DNA of 64,000 bases from SKGN01 sp050948865 (GCA_050948865.1 JBMNEQ010000001.1:310001-374000); one strand, 5' to 3'. Counted from the first letter of the stretch, positions 1-8,716 are shown. Numbers and translations are program-made. Notes: generated by a model from the sequence alone, not told the origin.

Positions 1-106
1 TACATCTAATATTGATATAAATGAATCTTCTTTTATGATAGTTAAAGAAATAATGCCTGTTATGAGAAAGGAGTATATTAAAACTTTTAAATCTCGTTAT
101 AAATAA
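1..106 (+). CDS. C-terminal end of an unidentified protein (partial)
   Basis: An open frame runs in from the left edge (first full codon at base 2) and stops at TAA 104-106. It gives about 34 residues ending in a basic tail (KTFKSRYK). A good terminator follows at once, which supports a real gene end. The fragment is too short to assign to a family. Confidence 0.55.
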   Translation, partial: TSNIDINESSFMIVKEIMPVMRKEYIKTFKSRYK

Positions 107-127
107 GAATTTTATTGAATTTAAATG

Positions 128-156
128 ATAGATAGAAGGGTTTCTATCTATTTTTA
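128..156 (+). terminator. Rho-independent terminator
   Basis: ATAGATAGAA (128-137) pairs perfectly with TTCTATCTAT (142-151) across a four-base loop, and a T run follows. It sits 21 bases after the stop of the partial upstream gene. Confidence 0.8.
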
Positions 157-201
157 TGTCAAAAATCTAGGTATTGAATACTATATTATGGGAGGGATGC
201 T

Positions 202-2301
202 ATGATAGTAATTGATCCAGGACATGGTGGAGAGGATCCAGGAGCTATCTCTGGGGATATTGTAGAAAAGGATTATAATCTTAAAATTTCTAAGTATCAA
301 TATGATCGTTTTCGGGAAATGGGAATTCCTGTTATGATGACTAGATCTACTGATGAAACTTTAACACCAAAAGAACGTGTTAATAAGGTGTTAGAAGCCT
401 TTGGTAATAAATCAGATGTAATAGTTTTATCAAATCATTTAAATGCCGGTGGAGGAGAAGGAGCGGAGGTTGTTTATGCTTTAAGGAATGATGATCGTTT
501 AGCGAATTTAATTTTAACAGAACTTAGTAAAGAAGGACAAATAGCTAGAAGAGCTTATCAAAGGAGATTACCAGAGGATACGGCTAAAGATTACTATTTT
601 ATTCTTAGGAATACAGGGTTAACTACTCCAGTTTTAATAGAGTATGCTTTTGTTGATGGTCCTTTAGCTGAAAAGAATCAAATAAGGGATAATTGGGAAA
701 ACCTAGCAGAGGCAGTAGTTAGAGCAGTAAGTATTTATTTAAACATTCCATATGAGGGAATTATTCAAGAAGATGAATATATAGTTCAAAAGGGAGATAA
801 TTTATGGAGTATAGCAAAGAGATTTAATGTTTCAGTAACTGCCATTAAAGAAGCGAATAATCTTACAACCGATTTATTAAGTATTGGCCAAAGATTAATT
901 ATTCCAGGTTTAGTTCCCCCATCATTAGAAGAAGTAACTTATATAGTTCAAAAAGGAGATACTTTATATTCTATTGCTAGAAGATATGAAACGACAACTT
1001 CAGCTATTATGAATTTAAATAATTTAACAAGTTCTTTATTAAGTGTTGGTCAAAGATTAAAAATACCCTCAACACCACCTTTAACTAAACCAGTTGAACC
1101 AACACCACCACCGCCAGGAGTTTATACTGTAAAAAAAGGAGATACTTTATTTTCAATTGCTAAGAAATTTAATACAACAGTTCAAAACTTAAAAGATATA
1201 AATGATTTAACTACTGATGTTTTAAGTATTAATCAAGTTTTAGTATTACCAGAATCGGCAGTAACACCAATTATAGAACCAGAGGTTATTACTTATACTG
1301 TAAAAAAGGGAGATAATCTATATGATATTTCTAGAAAATATGGAACAACAGTAACAGCTATTATGAATTTAAATAATTTAACGAGCACTTTACTAAGTAT
1401 TGGTCAGGTATTAAAAATACCAACAGCAACAATGCCATCACCAACTCTTACTTATACTGTAAAAAAGGGAGATAATCTATATGATATTTCTAGGAAACAT
1501 GGAACAACGGTAACAGCTATCATGAATTTAAATAATTTAACGAGCACTTTATTAAGTATTGGCCAGGTATTAAAAATACCAGTAACCTCCAGTTCTAGAA
1601 GTAATGTTGTTCCTTTATCATTAATGGATGAATATGTAGTAGAAAAAGGGGATACTTTATATGAACTTGCTAAACGTTATCAAACAACAGTAACTGAATT
1701 AAAAACTATTAATAATTTAAAAACGGATTTATTAATGGTTGGTCAAATATTAACTGTTCCTCCTTTAATAGAAACGGAAGAAAAAAATAATAGTGATAGA
1801 CCCCTAATTATTAATTATATTGTAGAAAGAGATGACGATCTATCATCTATAGCAGAACAATTTAAAGTTTCTCCTCAAATAATTATTAATGTTAATAATT
1901 TAAAAACAAGTGTTTTAAAAATAGGTCAAACTTTATTAATCCCAATAATAACTAAAAAAGAAGAACTAGAAATAGAGCCTACCGTTTTTTTATATAAAGT
2001 GATAGCAGGAGATACTCTCTGGAGCATAGCAAGAAAGTTTGGAACCACAGTAACTATTTTAAAAGAATTAAATGAATTAAAAAGTAATTTAATAGTTATT
2101 AATCAATTGTTATTAGTCCCTGTAGTTCATTCGTCAGAAATTCCTTTACAAACTACTCTTTATATTGTGAAAAAGAATGATACATTAAGGGATCTAGGTC
2201 AAAAGTTTGATGTTAATGTAAAAGATTTAAAAGAAATAAATAATTTAAAGAATGATAGTTTAAAAATAGGTCAAATTTTATTTATTCCCCAAAAAAATTA
2301 A
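202..2301 (+). CDS. N-acetylmuramoyl-L-alanine amidase (Amidase_3) with nine LysM repeats
   Basis: Peptidoglycan amidase cleaving the MurNAc-L-Ala bond. Residues 1-175 are an Amidase_3 domain: the zinc ligands H8 (DPGHGG), E22 and H79 (SNHLNAGG) and the catalytic E147 (LIEYAF) are all visible. Nine LysM modules follow from about residue 192 to the end, each opening with a version of YTVKKGDTLYSIA and ending near GQxLxIP. Repeats 4 and 5 are almost identical. The ATG has GGAGGG seven bases upstream. The protein begins directly with the catalytic domain, with no signal peptide or membrane segment. That fits an enzyme released by mother-cell lysis, a spore-associated hydrolase or an unusual export route; the choice between these is inference. 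The length (699 aa) is large for the family because of the LysM number. Confidence 0.93.
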   Translation: MIVIDPGHGGEDPGAISGDIVEKDYNLKISKYQYDRFREMGIPVMMTRSTDETLTPKERVNKVLEAFGNKSDVIVLSNHLNAGGGEGAEVVYALRNDDRLANLILTELSKEGQIARRAYQRRLPEDTAKDYYFILRNTGLTTPVLIEYAFVDGPLAEKNQIRDNWENLAEAVVRAVSIYLNIPYEGIIQEDEYIVQKGDNLWSIAKRFNVSVTAIKEANNLTTDLLSIGQRLIIPGLVPPSLEEVTYIVQKGDTLYSIARRYETTTSAIMNLNNLTSSLLSVGQRLKIPSTPPLTKPVEPTPPPPGVYTVKKGDTLFSIAKKFNTTVQNLKDINDLTTDVLSINQVLVLPESAVTPIIEPEVITYTVKKGDNLYDISRKYGTTVTAIMNLNNLTSTLLSIGQVLKIPTATMPSPTLTYTVKKGDNLYDISRKHGTTVTAIMNLNNLTSTLLSIGQVLKIPVTSSSRSNVVPLSLMDEYVVEKGDTLYELAKRYQTTVTELKTINNLKTDLLMVGQILTVPPLIETEEKNNSDRPLIINYIVERDDDLSSIAEQFKVSPQIIINVNNLKTSVLKIGQTLLIPIITKKEELEIEPTVFLYKVIAGDTLWSIARKFGTTVTILKELNELKSNLIVINQLLLVPVVHSSEIPLQTTLYIVKKNDTLRDLGQKFDVNVKDLKEINNLKNDSLKIGQILFIPQKN

Positions 2302-2326
2302 GTGAGATTTTCTCACTTTTTTATTA
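2301..2326 (+). terminator. Rho-independent terminator after the LysM amidase
   Basis: AGTGAGA and TCTCACT form a stem with a short loop, followed by TTTTTTATT. It begins at the stop codon. Confidence 0.8.
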
Positions 2327-2376
2327 TATGTTTAGAATTATTTAGGTTGAAGGATGGAAAACATTTGGGTCAATAA

Positions 2377-2405
2377 TTGTAAATTTTATTAAAGTATGAT
2401 AAAAT
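2377..2405 (+). promoter_or_regulatory. Sigma-A-like promoter of tRNA-Trp
   Basis: TTGTAA (2377-2382), a 17-base spacer and TAAAAT (2400-2405), just upstream of the tRNA. Confidence 0.5.
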
Positions 2406-2416
2406 TAATCATGTTT

Positions 2417-2490
2417 AGGGGCATAGTTAAACGGTATAATAACGGTCTCCAAAACCGTAGTTGGGGGTTCGATTCCCTTTGTCCCTGCCA
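2417..2490 (+). tRNA. tRNA-Trp (CCA anticodon)
   Basis: Full cloverleaf with encoded CCA. The anticodon stem ACGGT/ACCGT closes the loop CTCCAAA, giving anticodon CCA. The acceptor arm AGGGGCA pairs with TGTCCCT with one G-U, and the T arm contains GGTTCGATTCC. It reads UGG only, in keeping with UGA being a stop here. Confidence 0.95.
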
Positions 2491-2523
2491 TATAATTATT
2501 TATAATAAGGATGGTTTTAAATT

Positions 2524-3228
2524 GTGAATTTAATTAAAGATGATTGGAAAAAGGAAGATGGAATTAAATTTATTAATTATATAGAAGGGTTAAAAGATAT
2601 AAAGAAAATAGATTGGAAAAGGAATTTATTAAAAACCAAGATGTCTGTTTTAGGTATTAAAACTTCTTTATTAAAAGAGATTGTTAAAGAAATTAAGAAA
2701 GGAAATTACTTTTCTTTTTTAGATTTAAATTTAGATAAACATTATGAAGTTTTAGTTATAAATGGTTATCTTATTAATCAAATAACTGATTTAGAAGTTA
2801 TGAAGAAGTATTTAGATAGGTATGTAATAAAAATCGACAATTGGAGTAATTGTGATTTGTTATCCTTTAATATAAAGGATAAAGAAAGGGAATTTTATCA
2901 AATAGTTTTAGAATATATAAATTCACCACATCCTTTTATTAGAAGAGTTGGTTTTGTTATTTTATTTAAATTTATTGAAAAAGATGAATACTTAAATAAG
3001 ATCTTTAAAATAATGAATAGTTTTTATGAAGAAACTAATTATTATGTTAATATGGTAAATGCTTGGTTGTTTTGTGAATGTTTTATTAAGAGAAAAGAAG
3101 AAACGTGGAAGTTTTTAAAAACTCATCAGTTAAATAAATTTACTATTAATAAAGGAATTAGTAAATGTCGTGATAGTTTTCGGGTTTCTTTTAAAGATAA
3201 AGAAGCGTTATTAAAATATAAATGTTAG
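2524..3228 (+). CDS. AlkD-like DNA alkylation repair protein
   Basis: DNA glycosylase of the HEAT-like-repeat AlkD family (DNA_alkylation), which removes N3- and N7-alkylated purines. It is all alpha-helical in appearance. Residues corresponding to the AlkD DNA-binding cleft can be picked out: W107 and D111 in NWSNCD, R140/R141 in HPFIRRVGF, and W181 in NAWLFCE. The 234-aa length fits the family. The start is GTG at 2524 with a weak TAAGGA upstream. It lies between tRNA-Trp and a PEBP gene that starts 14 bases downstream, so the two are probably cotranscribed. Assignment by motif pattern is fairly firm; the exact substrate is inferred. Confidence 0.85.
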   Translation: MNLIKDDWKKEDGIKFINYIEGLKDIKKIDWKRNLLKTKMSVLGIKTSLLKEIVKEIKKGNYFSFLDLNLDKHYEVLVINGYLINQITDLEVMKKYLDRYVIKIDNWSNCDLLSFNIKDKEREFYQIVLEYINSPHPFIRRVGFVILFKFIEKDEYLNKIFKIMNSFYEETNYYVNMVNAWLFCECFIKRKEETWKFLKTHQLNKFTINKGISKCRDSFRVSFKDKEALLKYKC

Positions 3229-3241
3229 AAAGGAGGAAACT

Positions 3242-3715
3242 ATGCAATTAATTAGTCCAGCTTTTAATAATGGAGAGTTTATTCCTATTAAATATACAGG
3301 ATTAGGTGAAGATCTTTCTATTCCTTTAATTTTCAAAGATCTTAATCCTTTAGGAAAGTCTATTGCTTTAATAATGGATGATCCTGATGCTCCAAGAGAG
3401 GAACCTTTTGTTCATTGGGTGATTTTTAATATTCCTTCTTCTATTTTGAAAATACCAGAAGGAATTCCCACGAATAATAAAGTTCTTTCTTTGGAAGGAG
3501 CTATTCAGGGAAAAAATGATGCTGGGAAAATAGGATATATTGGTCCTAATCCTCCCTCGGGAGTTCATACTTATAAAATAAAGGCATATTTATTAGATTC
3601 TTTTTTGGACTTAAAAGAAGGGGTATTAAAAAAGGATTTAGAAAAGGAAATGCAAGATCATATTATTTCTAAAGCTTTATTAGAAGGAAAGTTTCAAGCA
3701 AAAGAAAAAATCTAG
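3242..3715 (+). CDS. YbhB/YbcL-type phosphatidylethanolamine-binding (PEBP) protein
   Basis: Small cytoplasmic PEBP-fold protein of the bacterial YbhB/YbcL group; the physiological ligand in bacteria is unknown. The signature DDPDAP (46-51), HWVIFNIP (58-65) and GPNPPSGVHTY (101-111) are all present and form the anion-binding pocket in the family. Length (157 aa) is typical. It has a strong AAAGGAGG ribosome site and starts 14 bases after the AlkD-like gene. Confidence 0.92.
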   Translation: MQLISPAFNNGEFIPIKYTGLGEDLSIPLIFKDLNPLGKSIALIMDDPDAPREEPFVHWVIFNIPSSILKIPEGIPTNNKVLSLEGAIQGKNDAGKIGYIGPNPPSGVHTYKIKAYLLDSFLDLKEGVLKKDLEKEMQDHIISKALLEGKFQAKEKI

Positions 3716-3735
3716 TTTTTAAACTAGATTTTTAT
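3705..3735. terminator. Bidirectional terminator between convergent genes
   Basis: AAAATCTAGTTT (3707-3718) pairs with AAACTAGATTTT (3721-3732), with A-rich and T-rich flanks. It can end both the PEBP gene and the minus-strand DUF4183 gene. Confidence 0.75.
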
Positions 3736-3740
3736 ATTTA

Positions 3741-4124
3741 TTAGGTTGTTATAATATTATCTGATACTGGATTAAAATTTATAATTTCTAATATTATAGG
3801 TGTACTTGTTAAGATAGGATCACCACCAGCAGGTAAATCTATTTCTAGTTTTCCAACTTCACTTTCTCCTGGGGTATAAGTGCATATACTTTCCATTTGT
3901 AAGACGCCATTAATAAAAACGTTGAAATAACTATTATTAGTTGTTAATTCTGGTAATTCATCTACTGCTGAACCAGTATCATCTAAAAAGTCTTCAGCAT
4001 TAATAGTTAGTGTTTCTCCAGCTTCTGTTTCTTCATCAGTTACATAAAAGAAGCGAGTATCAGTTGGAGTTGTAGCGAGATCTGTTACAACATTAACTTT
4101 TATTTTCATTAATTGAGCAGCCAT
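3741..4124 (-). CDS. DUF4183 domain protein, likely spore surface
   Basis: A 127-aa protein consisting essentially of one DUF4183 domain, a beta-rich domain frequent in spore-forming Bacilli. Typical features are the start MAAQLMKIKV, FFYVTDEETEAGETLTI and NVFINGVLQ near residue 70, and a closing beta strand. It has a strong AAGGAGGTGG ribosome site. It lies 22 bases downstream of a CotZ-like gene that ends in the same domain, so the two are almost certainly one operon. The spore-surface role is inferred from the partner and from the domain's usual genomic company. Confidence 0.8.
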   Translation of the reverse strand: MAAQLMKIKVNVVTDLATTPTDTRFFYVTDEETEAGETLTINAEDFLDDTGSAVDELPELTTNNSYFNVFINGVLQMESICTYTPGESEVGKLEIDLPAGGDPILTSTPIILEIINFNPVSDNIITT

Positions 4125-4146
4125 AAATATCCACCTCCTTTCATAA

Positions 4147-4884
4147 TTAGGTAGAGATAGTTATTAATTGTAATATTAAATAAGAATCTTTTATTGGTGC
4201 TTCTTCAACATTAAGAGTTAATTCTCCTTCAGTATATGTATAAAATGATGGTGGTTGGAGCATTCCATTAACAAATAAATTAGCATAAGAAATAAAAAGA
4301 GGATCAGGGATTAGATTAAAGCCTTCTAGGCCATCACTATTTTGATAGACCTTTTTAATTCCATCAGAAATAGTAATATATTCTTTAGTCTTTATTTTTA
4401 GATTGTTATTTGTTATTTCTTTAGGGATTTCCTTTTTGGCATTAATTGGTGGTAAACATTCTATACCACAAAAAGAGTTAATATTAATTTCTAGAGCTAT
4501 TCTTGTTCTTATTAATTTTTTTATAGGAAATGAGGAAAAAAACTGACAAACATTATTATTATTTGGAGTTTTTATTATTTCTTCTTGATTAGATTGGGGT
4601 TGTAATAATTCTAAGACTATAAATTCTTTATTTTCATCTATTTTATTAATTCTAAAAAGAGGGGTAGTAAAACATTTAAAAGTATTTGTAAGGGGATCTT
4701 TAAAAAGACCTGAAGCGATAAAAGGCTTACAATCACTTTGACAATATAATATAAAGGGAATGGTGTTATAAAAAGGTTTCTTAGGACCTAAGTTAAATAA
4801 AGAAGAATCATTAACATATTCTTGATTTCTTTTTATTTTTTTTAAAATATCTAATATTTTAGAAGAAGAATTTTTGCTTTTCAT
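4147..4884 (-). CDS. CotY/CotZ-like spore coat protein fused to a DUF4183 domain
   Basis: Residues 1-150 resemble the Spore_coat_CotZ family: an N-terminal helix of the form ILDILKKIKRNQEYV, a Cys-containing CQSDCKPFIASG, a TTPLFRINKI strand and SFCGIECLPP. In Bacillus these cysteine-rich proteins form the outer crust or exosporium basal layer. The C-terminal 95 residues are a DUF4183 domain with ANLFVNGMLQPPSFYTYTEG, closely matching FNVFINGVLQMESICTYTPG in the next gene. The fusion links coat assembly to the DUF4183 protein directly. Four or five cysteines lie in the first half. The ribosome site is AGAGGTGAT; a mother-cell-type -10 lies just upstream. Confidence 0.82.
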   Translation of the reverse strand: MKSKNSSSKILDILKKIKRNQEYVNDSSLFNLGPKKPFYNTIPFILYCQSDCKPFIASGLFKDPLTNTFKCFTTPLFRINKIDENKEFIVLELLQPQSNQEEIIKTPNNNNVCQFFSSFPIKKLIRTRIALEININSFCGIECLPPINAKKEIPKEITNNNLKIKTKEYITISDGIKKVYQNSDGLEGFNLIPDPLFISYANLFVNGMLQPPSFYTYTEGELTLNVEEAPIKDSYLILQLITIST

Positions 4885-4901
4885 AACATCACCTCTTTTA
4901 T

Positions 4902-4910
4902 TATTTTATG
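4902..4910 (-). promoter_or_regulatory. Possible mother-cell sigma (SigK/SigE-like) -10 element
   Basis: CATAAAATA on the minus strand fits the SigK -10 pattern CATAnnnTA and differs from the SigE pattern CATACAnT by one base. It lies 17 bases before the cotZ-DUF4183 start. No convincing -35 at the usual spacing: the nearest AC is 18 bases away. Confidence 0.4.
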
Positions 4911-4915
4911 AAAAT

Positions 4916-4940
4916 TAAAAAAAATTGAGTTGGCTCAATC
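4916..4940 (-). terminator. Second terminator-like hairpin downstream of catalase
   Basis: On the minus strand ATTGAG-CCAA-CTCAAT is followed by eight Ts. It is in tandem with the 4960-4985 terminator and insulates the coat operon from catalase. Confidence 0.6.
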
Positions 4941-4959
4941 TATCATTAAAATAATTTTA

Positions 4960-4985
4960 AATAAAAAACCACCAAATGGTGGTGA
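4960..4985 (-). terminator. Terminator of the catalase gene
   Basis: On the minus strand ACCACC-ATTT-GGTGGT is followed by TTTTTTATTT, directly after the catalase stop. Confidence 0.8.
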
Positions 4986-4987
4986 AA

Positions 4988-7030
4988 TTAAGTTCTATTC
5001 CAAAAACGTTGTTGGGCAATTGCTTGAATGAATTCTTGATTAAAATGAGGATTATTAGTTGAAAAGACAAGGCCTTCTAAATTGCTTTTTGAAGAAACAT
5101 TTATATATTGTTCAGCTGTAGAAGCTATTCCTATTGGTTTATAATGTCTATAAGCTTCATTAAAGTATTTTAAAAGATGTTGATTAAAATTAATTTGATT
5201 ATTTACTGTTCCTCCTACAAGATAAAAAGAATCATATAAGGCTGGTTCTTTAATTAAAAAGGTTTCATCAACTTCTAAAGTAGATCCATCATTTCCTTTT
5301 AAAGGACCTAATTTATCACTGATAATATCATAGAAGACGCCATATTGTTGAAAAGCATTTAAGGTAGTTTTAACTTCATTAGTATTAAAATTATTTCCAA
5401 TTAAAACTGCAACCTTTTGGGTATAAGCATAATGGGGAGTGTTAGCGAGACTAAGGGCGGGTGATTTTTTAGTAAAAGGGGGGAGATTGACCTTTTTTGG
5501 ACGTCTTACTCCAATGTTATCAGCTAAGATAGAGGCCATTTCATAATCAACATTGGCCCACATATCAACATTTTGTTCCCTAACAGATTGACTTTTAACA
5601 TTTTGTAAGTGAAAAATAAAAGTATTTATTAAATCTTTTTTTTCAAAATCAGCTAAACTATGATAAAAAAGTCGTGCTTGAGAAAAGTAATCTAAAAAGG
5701 ATTTACTTGGTTCTTCTCTTGTAAAAACACCTTCTACTTTTTGAGGGTAAAAGATAAAACCACCTTCTTTAATATCAGCGACATTTGGAGTATTATCAGC
5801 TAAAGAGTTATTATGATAAGTTATTTGATCAGTATCAATCCGATATTTAGAAAAACTATCTCGTTGATTAGTGTTAACTTCTCTGATAGGTTTATTAATA
5901 GGTATTTCATTAAGGTTTCCTGTATTTAAGCGATGATAATCTGTATCTCGATAGGCAAATGTTCTTCCTTGTAAAACAGGATCATTAGAAAATTCAATTC
6001 CTGGAACTAAGGTGCTAGGATCAAAAGATGATTGTTCTTCTTCAGCAAAAGCGTTTTTAACTAAACGGTTTAGAGTTAATTTTCCAATAATTTTTACAGG
6101 GATTTCTTCTTCAGGCCATAGTTTGGTAGCATCTAAAACATCAAAATCGTATTTAAATTCATCTTCTTCAGGTATTAATTGAACTCCTAATTCATATTCA
6201 GGATAGGCTCCTTTTTGGATGGCTTCAATTAAATCGTGATGATGAAAATCAGGATCAAGTCCTCCTATTGCATTCGCTTCTTCTAAGAGTAAAGAATGAA
6301 CACCAAGAAGGGGTTTCCAAACAAATCTAACAAAGGTAGTTTGACCTTGGTCATTAATAAAACGAAAAGCATTAATTGGCCAACCTTCGATCATTCTCCA
6401 ACTTCTTGGACGTCCTCTTAATGACATTAACCACATAACCATATGGGCAGATTCTTGATTATTGGCTACATAATCCCAAAATCGATCATGGGCAGTTGTT
6501 GCTTGAGGAGTATCTGTTATAGGATTTGGTTTAGCAGCATGAGTGACATCCATAAACTTCATGGCATCAGTGAGGATAAAGACAGGAAATTGAAGAGAAA
6601 GCATATCATAATTTCCTTCTTCTGTATAAAATTTAACAGCAAAACCTCTCATATCAATAGCTGTATCTTTAGATCCTTTACTACCAATAAAATTAGAAAA
6701 ACGAACAAAAACAGGAGTTTTACATCCGGGTTCTTGTAAAAATTTAGCTATAGTATAATCTTTCATCGATTTATATAATTCAAATTCCCCATAAACTCCA
6801 TAACCTCGAGCATGAACTACCTTTTCAGGAATACGTTCTCGGTTAAAACGAGATTGTTTTCTATAAAAATGAAAATCTTGAAGTAATAAAGGTCCTCTTC
6901 TTCCTGCTTTTAATCCCCAACTATCATTAGAAATTTTTACTCCAGTATCTTCAGTCATTTTTTTATTAGGCCCAGTGTTTTTAGAATAAAATTGTTTTAA
7001 TTGTGTCTCTTTACTTTCTTCTTTTTTCAA
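4988..7030 (-). CDS. katE: Large-subunit (clade 2) catalase with C-terminal DJ-1/PfpI-like domain
   Basis: Heme catalase of the long type (680 aa). The distal His (H73 in VVHARG), the distal Ser (S112 in VRFSNF), the DMRGFAVKFYTEEG segment and the proximal heme-ligand Tyr (Y360 in RTFAYRDTDYHRL) are present. Residues from about 545 to the end form the flavodoxin/PfpI-like domain of the large class. Odd feature: where E. coli HPII has Gly-Asn-Asn before TP(I/V)FF, this protein has SLQFPVF (144-150), so the position of the catalytic distal Asn201 is Leu145. The enzyme may have altered or lost catalase activity. Start is TTG at 7030 with AAAGGAAG nine bases upstream. It stands alone between two terminators. 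Manganese catalase is excluded by the heme motifs. Confidence 0.92.
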   Translation of the reverse strand: MKKEESKETQLKQFYSKNTGPNKKMTEDTGVKISNDSWGLKAGRRGPLLLQDFHFYRKQSRFNRERIPEKVVHARGYGVYGEFELYKSMKDYTIAKFLQEPGCKTPVFVRFSNFIGSKGSKDTAIDMRGFAVKFYTEEGNYDMLSLQFPVFILTDAMKFMDVTHAAKPNPITDTPQATTAHDRFWDYVANNQESAHMVMWLMSLRGRPRSWRMIEGWPINAFRFINDQGQTTFVRFVWKPLLGVHSLLLEEANAIGGLDPDFHHHDLIEAIQKGAYPEYELGVQLIPEEDEFKYDFDVLDATKLWPEEEIPVKIIGKLTLNRLVKNAFAEEEQSSFDPSTLVPGIEFSNDPVLQGRTFAYRDTDYHRLNTGNLNEIPINKPIREVNTNQRDSFSKYRIDTDQITYHNNSLADNTPNVADIKEGGFIFYPQKVEGVFTREEPSKSFLDYFSQARLFYHSLADFEKKDLINTFIFHLQNVKSQSVREQNVDMWANVDYEMASILADNIGVRRPKKVNLPPFTKKSPALSLANTPHYAYTQKVAVLIGNNFNTNEVKTTLNAFQQYGVFYDIISDKLGPLKGNDGSTLEVDETFLIKEPALYDSFYLVGGTVNNQINFNQHLLKYFNEAYRHYKPIGIASTAEQYINVSSKSNLEGLVFSTNNPHFNQEFIQAIAQQRFWNRT

Positions 7031-7101
7031 TTTAATATTCTTCCTTTCTTTTATTAAATAAGGTCAATGATAGTATATTCTTTTTTATTAAACTTGCCAC
7101 T

Positions 7102-7121
7102 AATAACTTGGTGAAGTTATT
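7102..7121. promoter_or_regulatory. Perfect inverted repeat upstream of catalase
   Basis: AATAACTT-GGTG-AAGTTATT is an 8+4+8 perfect palindrome about 70 bases upstream of the catalase start. It does not match the PerR box. It could be an operator. On the plus strand it is followed by Ts and could also act as a terminator, although no plus-strand gene precedes it. Confidence 0.35.
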
Positions 7122-7127
7122 TTTTCA

Positions 7128-7162
7128 ATAAAAAAAGTTAGTAAATTTTTTACTAACTTTAA
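7128..7162 (-). terminator. Terminator of the M14 carboxypeptidase gene
   Basis: On the minus strand AAAGTTAGTAAA pairs with TTTACTAACTTT and a T run follows, directly after the stop. Confidence 0.8.
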
Positions 7163-8716
7163 TTATTTATTAGATATATGTTTTTCTAATACATAAACTT
7201 TTTCCTTTTTCGCTTCAATTTCAGCTTTTAAACTTTTTACTTTTTCAGGTCCAAGAGCTAATTCTATAGCATATGGTAATAAAGTGTTAAAATTATATTT
7301 AGTATACTCTTGCTCCATTAAAGAACGAGCTTCAGCATTATATCCTAAAGCTTTAAGTCCGGAACCTATCTCTATAGTAGCGACAGCAAAATCCTTATTT
7401 ATTGGTTTATAATGGCTGGAATAATTTTTAAGATCTTTAAAAATTAAAAGAGGTAATTCTTCATTATTAACATTTAAAGTCATTCGTCCATATTTTTTAC
7501 TAAATTGAAGACCAGCAGCAACTGAGGCCCCATAATCGGTAATAGTTCCACTACTACCATCAAAACCATAGTTAGAATTATCTGATAAACGAATATATCT
7601 AGAGGGAGCATTTTTATTAATATGGTTAAGAAGATTATTTAAAAAGTTAACATTAATTTGATTATTACTACTAGTGTTCCAAGGTTTAGTAACATAAATA
7701 CCTCGACCTTGTTGGTGATAGTCCATATGAAAATTAGCTTTAGGCATATGTATTTGTAACCAAGTCATTAAAGCTTGAGTTTCAGGTTCTGAACCTAAAT
7801 TATAACCAGCAAAAAATTCTAATCCCGGTTTACTAGCAATAAGAGGATTTGTTTTTTGATTTTTTCCTACTTGAGAAGCACTTACAGCTGGAAAATTACG
7901 ATTTAAATCTACTCCATTAGCATTAGATTTTTTTCGAACATTACCTCCATTAATAATTTCTTCTCGTCCATCAGGATTAACAATTGGGACTGCTTCAATC
8001 CTTATATTTTCTAGTAATAATTTAGTATAAGGATCAGTTTGAGCTTTTTTAATTAAATCTTCAAATTGTTTTAAAACAAACATTCCTCCAGCAAATTCTC
8101 GGGCATGAACTTGACCAGTTATTAAAATCAGATCTTTTTTTTCTATAAAGGGATTCACATTTAAAGATAAATTATAAATATTTCGGCCTTTTACACTTTT
8201 TCCAATAATAGATAAATCAAGACCGTTATATTTAGATAAATCCTTCATAAAATTTTCTAATTCTTGATATGAATAAGATTTTTTTAAATCAAGGGATAAA
8301 TTTTGAAACGGCTCATTTGATTCAACAGGTTTCCATTCAGTAGTCATTACTTTAGCATAATCTTTTGTTTTCATTCCCGCGACATTAAATCTTCCATATT
8401 CTTGTAATTCAGCATTAGTAGTGGCTAAATCTTGTAGTTCCTCATTAACATTAATCCATTTTTGTTTTTCTGAGTTTTCCTTTTTTTCACTTTCCATTTC
8501 CAGTTTTAATTGTTCAATTATTTCTTCAATGACTTCGTTTCGATTTTCCATTTCTGAAATAGTTTGAATAATACTAGGAGGAATTTTATTATAAGTATCT
8601 TGTTTAATAGTGTATTTGCAACCACTAGTTGAGATAACCATTCCTAATAATAAGATTAAACCAATTTTACCTTTTTTATAAGGCGATCCTTTTTCTAATT
8701 TCCATTTTTTCTTCAT
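7163..8716 (-). CDS. M14 zinc carboxypeptidase lipoprotein
   Basis: Extracytoplasmic metallo-carboxypeptidase anchored as a lipoprotein. A basic N-terminus and hydrophobic stretch end in a lipobox (ISTSGCKY). The M14 core then shows the zinc motif HxxE in GQVHAREFAGG, the substrate-binding Asn-Arg in VDLNRNFP, the third zinc ligand in MDYHQQG and the catalytic Glu in ATIEIGSG. Peptide or peptidoglycan stem-peptide cleavage is the likely job; the substrate is not shown. A frame also opens with ATG at 8734, but AAAAGGAGAA lies six bases before the ATG at 8716, so I take 8716 as the start (517 aa). It is monocistronic and on the opposite strand to the DUF5011 surface protein. Confidence 0.88.
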   Translation of the reverse strand: MKKKWKLEKGSPYKKGKIGLILLLGMVISTSGCKYTIKQDTYNKIPPSIIQTISEMENRNEVIEEIIEQLKLEMESEKKENSEKQKWINVNEELQDLATTNAELQEYGRFNVAGMKTKDYAKVMTTEWKPVESNEPFQNLSLDLKKSYSYQELENFMKDLSKYNGLDLSIIGKSVKGRNIYNLSLNVNPFIEKKDLILITGQVHAREFAGGMFVLKQFEDLIKKAQTDPYTKLLLENIRIEAVPIVNPDGREEIINGGNVRKKSNANGVDLNRNFPAVSASQVGKNQKTNPLIASKPGLEFFAGYNLGSEPETQALMTWLQIHMPKANFHMDYHQQGRGIYVTKPWNTSSNNQINVNFLNNLLNHINKNAPSRYIRLSDNSNYGFDGSSGTITDYGASVAAGLQFSKKYGRMTLNVNNEELPLLIFKDLKNYSSHYKPINKDFAVATIEIGSGLKALGYNAEARSLMEQEYTKYNFNTLLPYAIELALGPEKVKSLKAEIEAKKEKVYVLEKHISNK

